The translations under genes and the position numbers were made by a program. 10,073 bases of DNA from Acanthamoeba lenticulata (Eukaryota > Discosea > Longamoebia > Acanthamoebidae): assembly GCA_002179805.1 (NCBI GenBank), contig NAVB01004620.1, positions 1 through 10,073 on the forward strand. The letters are read 5' to 3'. This document shows, piece by piece, positions 1 through 7,919 of the stretch. The notes beneath the pieces are model-generated. The model saw only the letters and a program-made list of their open reading frames with translations. It searched no databases and was not told the origin of the DNA. The first letter of the stretch is position 1, and each line of letters starts with the position of its first letter.

Positions 1-983
1 TGGTGTAGTGCGCGCCCTCGGCGCGAGCCATGTTGAGCTTGGCGTCGTCGACGTCGACACAGACGATGGTCGACAGCAGCCGTGCGCGGGCCAGCTTGAG
101 GGCCATCAGCCCGACGCCGCCCATGCCGATGAGGACGAGGACGTCCTGTGGCCCCGTCTTGGCCTTTTTGATGGCCGAGTAGGCCGTGAGGCCGGAGCAC
201 GGCAGCAGGCACGCCGTCTCCAGATCGATCCCGCTCGGCAGCTGCACGACGTATCTGGCTCCGCGCGTCACACGTCTGGTGAGTCACCAGCCCCGCACAC
301 GACCGCCCCGCCAGTCCGATGCAAGGCGCACTGTTCATGGGGCACCAGCACAAACTCGGCGTAGCCGCCGCCCAGCAGGAAGCCGATCTCTCGAGTGGAG
401 CCTGCGGGAGTGATGGCGGCGCGCAGCGTCGGTAGACTTGAGTTGATTTAACGCGCGAACACAAGCCGCCAATCATGACGAACCGTCGCAGATGTTGTCA
501 CGGCCTTGCTTGCAGCGCGCACAATGACCGCAGCCAATCCAGGGAAAGACCACGACCCGCGCGCCGACCTTGACCGTCGTCGCCTCCTTCCCCACCGCGT
601 GGATTGTCCCTGTTGTCATGATTTGAGATATTTTCCAGTTTCATTAATAATAGTAGAAAGGGGCGGACCAGAGATCTCGTGGCCGGGAGTGAGCGGGAAG
701 GGAAGGCCGCGCTCAGTAAAGCGCCAAAGGCCGCGTTCGCCGCCCAGGTCGTAGCCATCGTCCCACAGATGCAGGTCTGTCATCCGTTACACGAGCATCG
801 AACACGCCCAGATGTGAAGTGAATGAACAGATGCGTGGGTTGAATTGTTGGCGCGGACGAACCAGTGTGACACACGCCCGCGGCAGCCACCTTGACCAGC
901 ACCTGGTGGCCGCGCACGACGGGCAGCTCGACCTCGGTCACGTGCAGCGCCTCGTTGGGCCGCACAATCTGTGCGCACCGCAT
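1..983 (-). CDS. Zinc-dependent medium-chain alcohol dehydrogenase (3'-truncated by window)
   Basis: This is an NAD-linked oxidation of an alcohol to an aldehyde or ketone by a cytosolic-type MDR enzyme. Exons on the minus strand are 983-863, 776-669, 609-484, 401-332 and 254-<1. All joins are GT/AG and in phase, and give 226 residues of an expected 340-350. Catalytic zinc ligands seen are Cys38 (in VCHTD), His73 (in GHE) and Cys161 (in LPCSGLTAYS). The structural zinc loop has Cys103, 106, 109 and 117. The Rossmann motif GMGGVG is at 185-190, and Asp209 ends the next strand, which favours NAD over NADP. A loop of about 30 residues between Cys38 and the GHE motif, and the PWIGCG run, recall bacterial AdhP/ChnD-like enzymes (from memory, not a search). 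No N-terminal targeting peptide is evident. The start is the first ATG in frame with the family N-terminus. Substrate cannot be told from sequence. The gene lies 70 bp downstream of the zinc-finger gene on the same strand. Confidence 0.92.
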
Positions 984-1053
984 CTTCTTGTTGCTCTGTC
1001 ATACGTGTGCGTTTTGACAGCTCAGCATCGACCTTGTGTCCGTCGGTGCAGCT

Positions 1054-1770
1054 TTACATGGGTGGCCGTACTCGAGGCGTGGCCGGAACCTTCCGGCGCG
1101 CGACGTGAAGTTTGCCCTTGGGTCGGTTGGGCGGCGTGTGATTGTGCTCGGCCACTTCGATATGCGGCTCGCTGACCGTCAGCTTCTGTGGGCTCGTGTC
1201 CAAGTAATACCTGCACCACACCTTCCAGGTTAGAGAACATTGGTAGTGATGATGGCTACGCAAACAACGAACCGCGCGGGGCAGCCGGTGGTCTTCTGCT
1301 GGCCACAGGTGTGGTACTGACGCTGGACGCCAGAAGCCAGGGACTTGGCTCCGCCGCGCTTGTGCCAGCGCCAGATGGACAGGTTCTCCGGTGTTGTGAT
1401 GTAGGCTACATTGCCTGTATCAGCGCCGTCTCCGTCCCCTCCGCCAGGCACGAGTGTCGTTGACGCCGCATCGAGAACAACTGGACTGTCTTGGTCAGTG
1501 CCTGGGGCGTTAACGTCGCCAGCTCCAGTGACGCTCGCGTCGTTCAAGTCGAGCCTCCTCTTCTTGGCTTGAACCTCAACGCCTTCCTCATCTCCAGTAC
1601 TGCGGCAGATGATTTAATTAAGGCCATGTTAATCAAGATGGGAGCTAGACTGGGTGTGGCTATTGATACCCGCCAAGGTGGGTCGCTTCCTCTTCCTTGT
1701 CCTCTTCTTCGACGGAACCGTGATGCTGCGCAGCGAAGAGTTGGGCGACTACCTCTTCGGGCAGCTCCAT
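1054..1770 (-). CDS. WRKY/FLYWCH-like zinc-finger protein, probable DNA-binding
   Basis: Proposed exons are 1770-1670, 1599-about 1260 and about 1221-1054, giving roughly 202 residues. The first join is clean: GT...CAG, 70 nt, split glycine codon. The N-terminus is acidic (EEEDKEEE at about 21-28), followed by a basic patch KKRR at 46-49 that could be a nuclear localisation signal. A Gly/Asp-rich linker follows, then a finger: WRWHKRGGAK near 110-119, YHTC at 129-132, GCPARF at 139-144 and HNH at about 173-175. This gives C-x7-C...H-x-H, as in the WRKY-GCM1/FLYWCH superfamily. The heptad differs from WRKYGQK, and the Cys-to-His spacing (about 32) is long. The second intron is unsettled: phase fits an AAG acceptor ending at 1222, but a better-looking CAG acceptor at 1211 breaks frame. 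The start at 1770 is the first ATG giving this frame; an upstream exon cannot be excluded. Transcription-factor function is inference. Confidence 0.6.
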
Positions 1771-2158
1771 CTTCCGCAGGTTCGAACAATTCGCCTTTTC
1801 GCGCTGTCGCGCAGACCGAAATTTCGCCCCTTTCCAGCCGTCCGGGGCGAAAGGGCTTCTCGCTCTGCCTGGGCGACACGCAAGTGCCGGGCGGGAATGT
1901 GGCGCCCAATTTTTCGCTGTGGCGTTCCGCGTACGCTGCATAACTGTGTTTCCGTGTTAATTCCGGAAAACGCGTTTCGGCTGTCTTGGGCTTTCCCGCC
2001 CAACGCCGTTTTCATTGCTTTGGTTTCGCCTATTGAAGCGGACGGGTACCCGCGCCAACATTGCCACCCTCCCCAAGCGGCGTGCAGGACGCGTCTCGCT
2101 GCAACAACAACCAGGTCAAATCGAATCAGCACATCACCGATTCACGTTCCAGTGCTAA
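1771..2158. promoter_or_regulatory. Divergent intergenic/promoter region with E2F-like motifs
   Basis: This 388-bp stretch lies between the minus-strand zinc-finger start (1770) and the possible plus-strand gene at 2159. No convincing coding exon is seen. It holds TTTTCGCGC at 1796-1804, GGCGGGAA at 1890-1897 and TTTCCCGCC at 1992-2000, all close to the E2F/DP consensus TTTSSCGC on one or other strand. It also holds a perfect 9-bp inverted repeat at 1822-1852. The long plus-strand open frame across it looks like an antisense shadow. The promoter role is inferred from position. Confidence 0.45.
1822..1852. repeat. Perfect 9-bp inverted repeat (TTTCGCCCC / GGGGCGAAA)
   Basis: The arms at 1822-1830 and 1844-1852 are exact reverse complements, separated by 13 nt. 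The repeat sits 52 bp upstream of the zinc-finger gene's ATG, so it could be a dyad binding site or form a 5'-UTR hairpin. Confidence 0.7.
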
Positions 2159-2455
2159 ATGTCAACCGAAGAACGAGATGAGAAAGGACTTGCAGAAGCA
2201 CAGGGGGCTGCCGCCCCGCCCAACGTCCTCTCGTTGCTGCTTTTGCTCAACCTCATGGAAGCCAACGAAGACTTGGCCGCTAAGCCGCTGGACGCGGACA
2301 AGCCCTCGCGGCGAGAGAATGCCAAGCGACATAAGAGAGATCTCGCAGTGAAGCCCCAGCAACTCCAGCGTCAACGCCAATCTCTTGGAGCTCGAGGGGC
2401 TACGCGGGGAGGCGGCTTCCAGCGCCCTCGCGTCGTCACCAACAAGCAACACTAG
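2159..2455 (+). CDS. Possible small hypothetical protein, 98 aa, frame doubtful
   Basis: Open frame starting MSTEERDEKG, with a leucine run (SLLLLLNLMEANEDL at about 24-38) and then a Lys/Arg-rich tail. I do not recognise it. Codons from about 2210 to 2310 are GC3-rich, as in neighbouring genes. From about 2352 the best-looking codons move to the next frame (read from 2352: SPSNSSVNANLLELEGLRGE), which stays open to about 2550. No intron of credible length links the two frames. A minus-strand open frame of 131 codons with a GTG start covers the same DNA (2162-2557) and is also protein-like, so even the strand is not certain. The plus-strand reading would be convergent with the RS-repeat gene and divergent from the zinc-finger gene. 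Confidence 0.3.
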   Translation: MSTEERDEKGLAEAQGAAAPPNVLSLLLLLNLMEANEDLAAKPLDADKPSRRENAKRHKRDLAVKPQQLQRQRQSLGARGATRGGGFQRPRVVTNKQH

Positions 2456-2614
2456 GTCCTTTTTAGAGAATCTACTCCCTCCCACCTTCACCTCCTCTTT
2501 CTTTATGTACAGTCCTCGCTGTAGATCTTGTATGTATGTACGTAAGTAAAGCTCCACTGTTAGTTGAAGTACAAAGATGTGAGAAAGGCAAACCGCGGTT
2601 GGTGGGACGGAAGC
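2456..2614. other. Short spacer between convergent 3' ends
   Basis: This 159-bp stretch lies between the possible plus-strand gene and the stop codon of the minus-strand RS-repeat gene. It holds a short GTAT/GTAC-rich run near 2530-2548 and otherwise nothing recognisable. It presumably carries the 3' UTR of the RS-repeat gene. Confidence 0.4.
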
Positions 2615-5386
2615 TCAGGTCTTCTTGGCCGCGAGCGAGGCCCTCTTGGCGCCCCTCTGGCCCTTTTGCGCCTTCTTCGAGGCAAGCAACTCTTCCATCT
2701 GCGTCAGCTTCTGCATAGTTGTTGTTGGGGGCTATGAGCATTCAAGCAACATGAAGTGGAAAAAAGGTCAAGGAGACGGACCTGGGCTCGGTTCTGGTTG
2801 GCCCTCTTGGCCAGCTCCCGAGCGAAAGGGCTCTCGTCCAACACGGTGTCATCATCAACGTCCGGGTTCGACGATTTCTCATCCTTTTCGTCCTTCCCTT
2901 CTTCCTCTTCCTTGCCTGTCTCATGCCCTTTCTCTTTGCTCTTTTTCTCCTCGTTCTTGTCCTTGTTCCTCGTCTTCTTGGACGTTTCTGGATCCTCACT
3001 GCTGTCATTTTGGTCTTTCTCTGGTTGTTGCGAGGCCTCTTCCCGGACCGACGTCTTTCGCTTGGCCTCGCGCACGCTGTCGTCTCCGCCTTCGTCTTGT
3101 CGCCGTCCAGCTTCTTCCTTGGCGCTCGTCCCCGACTTTTTATGGTCCTTGGGCGCGGTGGACCTGACATTGTCGGCGCCGTCGTCCTTGCGTTGAATGC
3201 GGCTTCGGCTGCGGCTGCCCCCGCTGCTGGTGCTGGCCTCCTTGTTGGCGTCCTTGGGCTCGCCGCTGCCTTCGATGGTGTCGTCACCGCTGCGCTGGAT
3301 GCGGCTTCGGCTACGACTCCCACTGCTGCCACCGCTAGCGGTGGCAGCCTCGTGCGCGTCCTTGCCTTTGACGTTGTCTACGCCATCGTCCTTACGCTGA
3401 ATGCGGCTCCGGCTGCGACTGCCACTGTTGCTGCCACCAGTCTCTTTGGCGTCCTTGGCGTCCCGCAGGCTGTCCCCGCTGCCGCTGATCGCGTCGTCAC
3501 CACTGCGTTGGATACGGCTTCGGCTGCGACCGCCCCCGCTGCTGCTGCCGCTGGCCTCTTTGGCATCCCTGGCGTCCTTCGCCTCCCGCAGGTTGTTGCC
3601 GCTGCTCTCAACAGCGCCGGTTTCGTCGTTGTTGCGTTGGATCCGGCTTCGGCTGCGGCTGCCACTTGCAGCGCCACTGCTCGTGTCGTGCGACTCCTTG
3701 GCGGCGGTCTTGTCATCGTCCTTGCGCTGAATGCGGCTCCGGCTGCGACTGCCACCGCTGCTGCTGCTGCTGCTAGCCGCCTCCTTGGTCTCTTTGGCGT
3801 CCTTGGTCTCCCGCAGGCTGTCCCCGCTGCTGCCGACCACGTCCTCGCTGCGCAGGATGCGACTTCGACGGGCGCTGTTGCCCCCACTGCCAGCCGAGCT
3901 CTCGGCCGCTGGCTCGGGCGTCCTGACATTGTCGCTGCTGCTTTGCTGAAGCCGACGGCTTCGTCGGTTGCCGGGCGTGTTATCACCGTCCTCGAGCTTG
4001 ATGCCTTCATCACTGTTCCGAATGGCGTCGGGATCGTCTGTCCGCTGGATCCGGCTTCGGCTGCGGGCGCTGCTGCTCCCGCTGTTGGTGCTGCCGTTGC
4101 CACCGCCACTGCTGCTGTTCCCCCCGTTGTAGCTCTTGCGCCTTTCCTTGCGTTCGTCCTTGGTGATCTCCCTTTCTTTGTCCTTGGGCTTCTGCTCTGC
4201 GCCCTCCTTCTCCTTGACGGCGGCCTCCTTCCGCTGCTCCCGACGCTCTTTGTCCTTTTCCTGATGCGCCTTCGATGCATCCTTTGATGGCCGCTCCTTG
4301 TCGCTGCCCTCCTTGAGGTTGCCGCTCTCCTCTCGTGTTGATTGCTGCTGCTTGTCCCTCTCCTCTCGCGCGCGCTCGCGAGGAGTCTTGGACTTTTCTT
4401 CGGGGCGCTCGGCCGGGGGCTTGGTTTTGTCATGCTGCTCCGTCCGTTCGCGCGGCGTCTTGTGCTTTTCGCCTTCCTTCCCGCCGCTGGGCTTGCCCCG
4501 CTCCTTGTGCTTTTCCTTCTCCCGTTCCTTTTTCTTCTTCTTGTCATCAGCGTCCACGGCGCCAGCCTTGTTGTCCTTGCTGCGGTGAGAGCGGCTGCCC
4601 TTCTCCTTTTGGTTGATCTCCTTGCGGTCGGCGCGGCTGCTGGCGCTGCGAGTCGACAGAGGCGCGCGCTCGCGGCGAGGGACACCCGCCAGATCCAGGC
4701 TCTCGACGTCGACCCGCGAACCCTTAAACTGGCGCCGCTTGCGGTGGTGGTGACGGTGCTCTCGCTTGGAACTCACGCCCTCGTACTCCTTGCCTCGTTG
4801 CTTTTCCTTGTCGCCTCCATCGCGCTGCTTCCGAGACGACGACACGACCTCGCGAGTATCACGAGCCGACCGCGCGAGCGGCCTTTCGCGCGGCTTGCTC
4901 GCGTGCCGCCGGCCGTCCTTGGCGCCAGGCGTCGTCGGAGTCGAGTCGACCGAGAGACTGGTCTCTCTCGTGGGCGGCAACTCGAGGCTCTGGGTGGTGG
5001 CAGGCTCGTTCTTCCTGTTGCGCGAGAAAAAGTCCAGCGCGCGGCTCTTGCGCTTGGTTGGGCTGCCCTCCTCACTGTCCAACTGATCCGTCGGCTTGGC
5101 CTCCCCTGCGCTGTACCGCCACAGGCGGTTGATGCTGAACCTCGATCGCTTGCGCTGCTCGGTCGTTTGTGGGCTTGAATCTGAAAAATCAAGTCTCAGT
5201 TTTGATGCTGGTTGATACTGTCACATCAAGGGGAGACTTTTTACCATATTGCCCTGTGTTATGGTCACCAACCGGCGTTGCGTCGTGCTCACCACTGGTC
5301 GTCGCGACCTCCTCCTTCTTGCTGCCGCGGCCCCAGGTCCCCCGACCGCTGCTCTTTTTTGCTTGATCCCCCGAAGATGCGCTCAT
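2615..5386 (-). CDS. Large low-complexity Lys/Glu-rich protein with RSRSRIQR repeats, 878 aa
   Basis: Exons are 5386-5245, 5180-2782 and 2710-2615. Both joins are GT...AG (64 and 71 nt introns) and in phase, giving 879 codons including the stop. The N-terminus (1-80) is mixed polar, with a short aromatic island FSINRLWRYS near 60-69. A basic segment with HRHHHRKRR lies near 189-197. A very charged KE/KER region spans about 260-397, with two KTPRER copies, and is probably a long helix or disordered. About 420-710 is a Ser/Gly-rich tract with seven exact RSRSRIQR motifs plus degenerate ones. Then comes a Lys/Glu/Asp-rich stretch. The C-terminus is a more ordered-looking helix, with ESPFARELAKRANQNRAQ across the last intron and a final lysine-rich run ending AAKKT. 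I recognise no family. SR dipeptides and charge suggest a nuclear, RNA- or chromatin-associated scaffold, but that is inference. The start is the first ATG, and it opens a frame that splices cleanly into the long exon. Confidence 0.87.
3191..4068 (-). repeat. Tandem imperfect coding repeats built on RSRSRIQR
   Basis: Starting near plus positions 3191, 3292, 3393, 3504, 3633, 3723, 3849 and 4041, the coding strand carries eight copies: seven exact RSRSRIQR motifs and one weaker RRSRILR (near 3849). A further relic, RRSRRLQQ, lies near 3955. Spacing is about 90-130 bp, with 192 bp between the last two. Units commonly run: Ser/Gly tract, RSRSRIQR, two to four acidic or polar residues (KDDG, SGDD, NNDE), then often SGDSLREAKDAKE. 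Nucleotide similarity is high, which points to internal duplication. Confidence 0.9.
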
Positions 5387-5709
5387 CTTTGTTATTCACG
5401 AGAGGCGGAAGAGCGTGCGCTGGCCTTAAGTGTCGCCTCCTTGTGCGGGAAAGGCTTCTCAAAAAAACGGGTCGTGTGGCGTCTGTCTATCTATGTGTGA
5501 AGGCTATATGTCTTCTTCGTCTGTGTGAGTGAGCTTGCTTGCGTTTTGGGTTGGCTTGTGGAGGTTCCAGGTTGTTGCAGGTGTTGACAGGAAAAGGCAA
5601 GATCTGCTGCTAGTTCAGTTTAGGTTAAACTGAGTACTAGAAAGGAAAGTTGTTCACTTTTTAGGTTCGTCAACACCCGCAGTTCCGAGCCTGGCTCCTC
5701 CCGGCGTTG
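5387..5709. other. Intergenic region with 3' UTR of the F-box gene and promoter of the RS-repeat gene
   Basis: This 323-bp stretch lies between two minus-strand genes. No exon is supported. It is richer in T on the plus strand than its flanks and holds a strong hairpin at 5610-5640. No promoter element could be named with confidence. Confidence 0.5.
5610..5640. repeat. Hairpin-forming inverted repeat, 13 bp with 2-nt bulge and 3-nt loop
   Basis: The left arm at 5610-5622 (CTAGTTCAGTTTA) pairs with TAAACTGA at 5626-5633 and ACTAG at 5636-5640. The loop is GGT (5623-5625) and GT (5634-5635) is bulged. It lies 70 nt past the F-box/RasGAP stop in the transcript sense, so it would fall in or near that gene's 3' UTR. 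Confidence 0.75.
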
Positions 5710-7873
5710 TTACGAGAGCAGGCAGCGCTGCGACCGCTTGTGGGAGGCCGGCCAGGCGCCGCGAGTCGGCAAGCCCGTCGAGGGCATCCAGGGCGCATCC
5801 GCCGTTTCCACCTCCAGGCCCGCCACGATGGCCTCCACATGCCGCCCATACTGTGTGTCGATGTCGTGTGAGTGACACTTGGAAGGAAGTGAAGATGGGA
5901 AGAAGCTCTTCTAAGGCTGATCACAACTGTTGTACCTCGTCCGAGGAGCAGTCGATGAGGATCGCGATGGGCGCGGGGCTGTCGAGCTGCCTGGCGAGCA
6001 AGTTCAGCGCAAATGGCACCGCCTTGGCTCGCTCCTGCTGGGGAAGCGTGCTCGGCCACAAAATGCTGCCAACTTCGTAGTCCGTAACGTCCTCCTCTGC
6101 GTCACCCTCTTCGTCGTCTTCCTGCGCACGGAACGCAGTGAGTGGCCGATTCTTGCGCACAGAGAAAGAGGACGAGACGAGAGCGTGATTCGAGTACCAC
6201 TCGAAGCAGTTCAGACATGAAGTCGGCCACGAGGCCGCGAATGGCCTCCACCCCGGCACGCTCAGCCTCGCCATCGGCTTCCTGCTTCGGCTCCGGCGGC
6301 TGGCAGAGCGACTGCATGACCTTGGTGACCGCCACCAGATACGACCTGGCGTCGACCCGCGGGTCAGCAACGCGGCAGTGATACGGAAGAAAAAGAGAGG
6401 CAAGCAAGCCAAGAGAGCTCACGCACTGCAGGCCGTAGTCCTGGATGAGGCCGTTGAAGACCGAGTACTGGGAGGAGCCCACCACGGCGGGGAACACGTA
6501 GCGGTAGAAGAAGCAGAGCCGCACGATGTGCCACCCGCGGCCCGGCGTCACGGCCTCGACCTCGGCGTAGAGGTGTCGACACACGCGCCGCATCGCCCTG
6601 TCCCGCGCAAGCGCGTCCTATGTTGGCGCTCGAGCACGCATGGGCAAAGTGAGCGGCTGTGGGGAGTACAAACCTGGGAATCTGGCCCACGCTGCCGACG
6701 ATCTTATCCAAGATCATGCGTGCGTCTTGGCCAACCTCGGCGGCCTGCACGAGGAAGCGAAGGGGTCTGAGCTCAGACGTTGGCCACACACAAAAGACAT
6801 GTCTTCATTCGGAGACGAGCAACGCACGCCTTCGCGGTTCTGGAGCAGGTGGACCACCTCCCCGGGCTCGTAGCCGGACTTGGCGGCCTTGCGGCGTCTA
6901 TCGCCGATGGAGATCAAGACCGGGGTGAGCAGTTCCTGGAGGTAGGCGTCGCCCGTGAGATGGAAGTAGCAGGTGACGAGCTTCGAGCAGGTCTCCGAGC
7001 TCGTGAGCATGGCCGGCAGCTCGGCGACTCGCCGACGATGCGGGGGTTCGCCACCACCACTGCTCTCGTCACCAGCGGCTGCTTCGCTGCTGCCGCCGCC
7101 CTCGCTACTATTGTTCTCCTCTTCGGCGGCAGAGGCTTTGCTGCTGTTGTTGTTGTTGTTGAGCCGCAGAGTCCGTACGACGAGGGGCAGGTAGGCCGAG
7201 ATCATCGACGTGACAAAGCATTCTGGACTCGAGCCGCGCCCCATTGGTTTCGTTGTCAGTGGCAAGGGTGAAGAGAAGGGGGAGAAAGCAAATGGCCACC
7301 TGCAAGAGACTGGCCGCCGACGTGCGCGACGAGGAGCACGAGGAGGGCCCACGCGATGTCGCCGCTCGTCCCGGCCGGGGCCGTGTGGGCCGCCACGGCG
7401 GCCAGCAGGTAGGGCGGCCGGAGCAGCTCCTCCGCCAGGGCGACGAGCGCGATCACCCCGCGGTTGCTGTTCCCCGGTGGCGGCTGCTTCGCGCCGTAGA
7501 GCGACCGCTCGACGAGGAGGCGAAGCTCAGGCTTGAGCCAGAAGCATCGGCGAAAGATGCGGTACCAAGATGACGACGACGCCAACCGCATCTGACGCGT
7601 CATGAAGCAGTGGGCGAGGGTGGACAGGAGACTGGTAGAAGTTGTCGAAAAGAAGGAAAATGATGTGGAAGATGATGAAGATGAGGAGGCGTGAGTCGGG
7701 ACGAGCATGGAGCGAAAGCAGAACGTACGCCAGAGCGATTCGTCCTTGGCGATGAGGGCGAATCGCCGACAAACGGAAGCGGCTTGGCAAACGTCGTACG
7801 GTGAAAGGAAGGAGAATACATGAAGAAGGAGCTCATCGCCGCCCCCAAATGCGTGGTCGATGTTCTTCTCCAT
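5710..7873 (-). CDS. F-box protein with RasGAP-fold domain, 569 aa
   Basis: Seven exons: 7873-7300, 7222-6828, 6771-6674, 6597-6427, 6345-6201, 6121-5936 and 5850-5710. All introns are 56-85 nt, GT...AG and in phase (570 codons). The F-box is at about 11-52 (DELLLHVFSFLSPYDVCQAA, then CRRF and SLW) and should bind Skp1 in an SCF ubiquitin ligase. A Ser/Thr-rich linker follows at about 60-85. From about 190 to 460 the sequence follows the RasGAP fold: SETCSKLV with GDAYLQELLTPVL near 267-294, DKIVGSVGQIPRAMRRVCRHL at 345-365, the FLR-type block FFYRYVFPAVV at 385-395, and YLVAVTKVMQSL. The YRYxxPA form resembles IQGAP-type domains. The arginine-finger position aligns with Thr265 (AMLTSS), so catalysis is doubtful. 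The domain is interrupted by an Asn5/Ser/Gly/Glu-rich insert at about 213-250. The C-terminal 100 residues contain an acidic run and are unassigned. The last exon could be read in another frame (stop near 5654), but this one joins in phase. The 6772 and 6200 splice sites have close alternatives. Confidence 0.85.
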
Positions 7874-7919
7874 TTGAATAAAGTTTGTTTTTAATAAAAG
7901 AAAGAAAAAAAAAACGGCG
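7874..7919 (-). promoter_or_regulatory. 46-bp pyrimidine-rich spacer between two same-strand genes
   Basis: On the minus strand this is a run of T/C with AT-rich patches between the membrane-protein stop and the F-box ATG. It must hold the end of one gene and the start of the other unless the two share a transcript or the F-box gene's promoter lies inside its neighbour. Confidence 0.5.

Noticed and set aside
1654..2181. 175-codon plus-strand open frame across the divergent promoter
   Set aside because: It overlaps the first exon and intron of the zinc-finger gene in antisense, and I see no domain or coding-like pattern in it.
2162..2557. 131-codon minus-strand open frame downstream of the RS-repeat gene
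   Set aside because: It begins with GTG, has no recognised motif and no splice-linked ATG. Kept only as an alternative to the plus-strand candidate, because its codon use is not clearly worse.
2923..4287. 454-codon plus-strand open frame, very rich in Ala, Leu and Val
   Set aside because: It is exactly antisense to the repeat-rich exon of the RS-repeat gene. Its hydrophobic look comes from reading Arg/Ser/Lys/Glu codons backwards, and the minus-strand model has splice sites and phase support.
3378..4685. 435-codon minus-strand open frame, Arg/Ala-rich
   Set aside because: Out-of-frame shadow of the RS-repeat gene; GC-rich repeats keep stops rare. No motif and no splice partners.
4342..5178. 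278-codon plus-strand open frame
   Set aside because: Antisense to the N-terminal half of the RS-repeat protein; no motifs.
6346..6426. Read-through of this stretch as coding in the F-box/RasGAP gene
   Set aside because: The frame stays open, but the stretch has a strong donor (CA|GTGCGT), a T/C-rich tract and a CAG acceptor in matching phase. Removing it restores the expected RasGAP spacing.
7137..7170. AAC/CAA triplet run as a microsatellite feature
   Set aside because: It is only about five Asn codons within the insert of the RasGAP-fold domain, too short to list as a repeat of its own.
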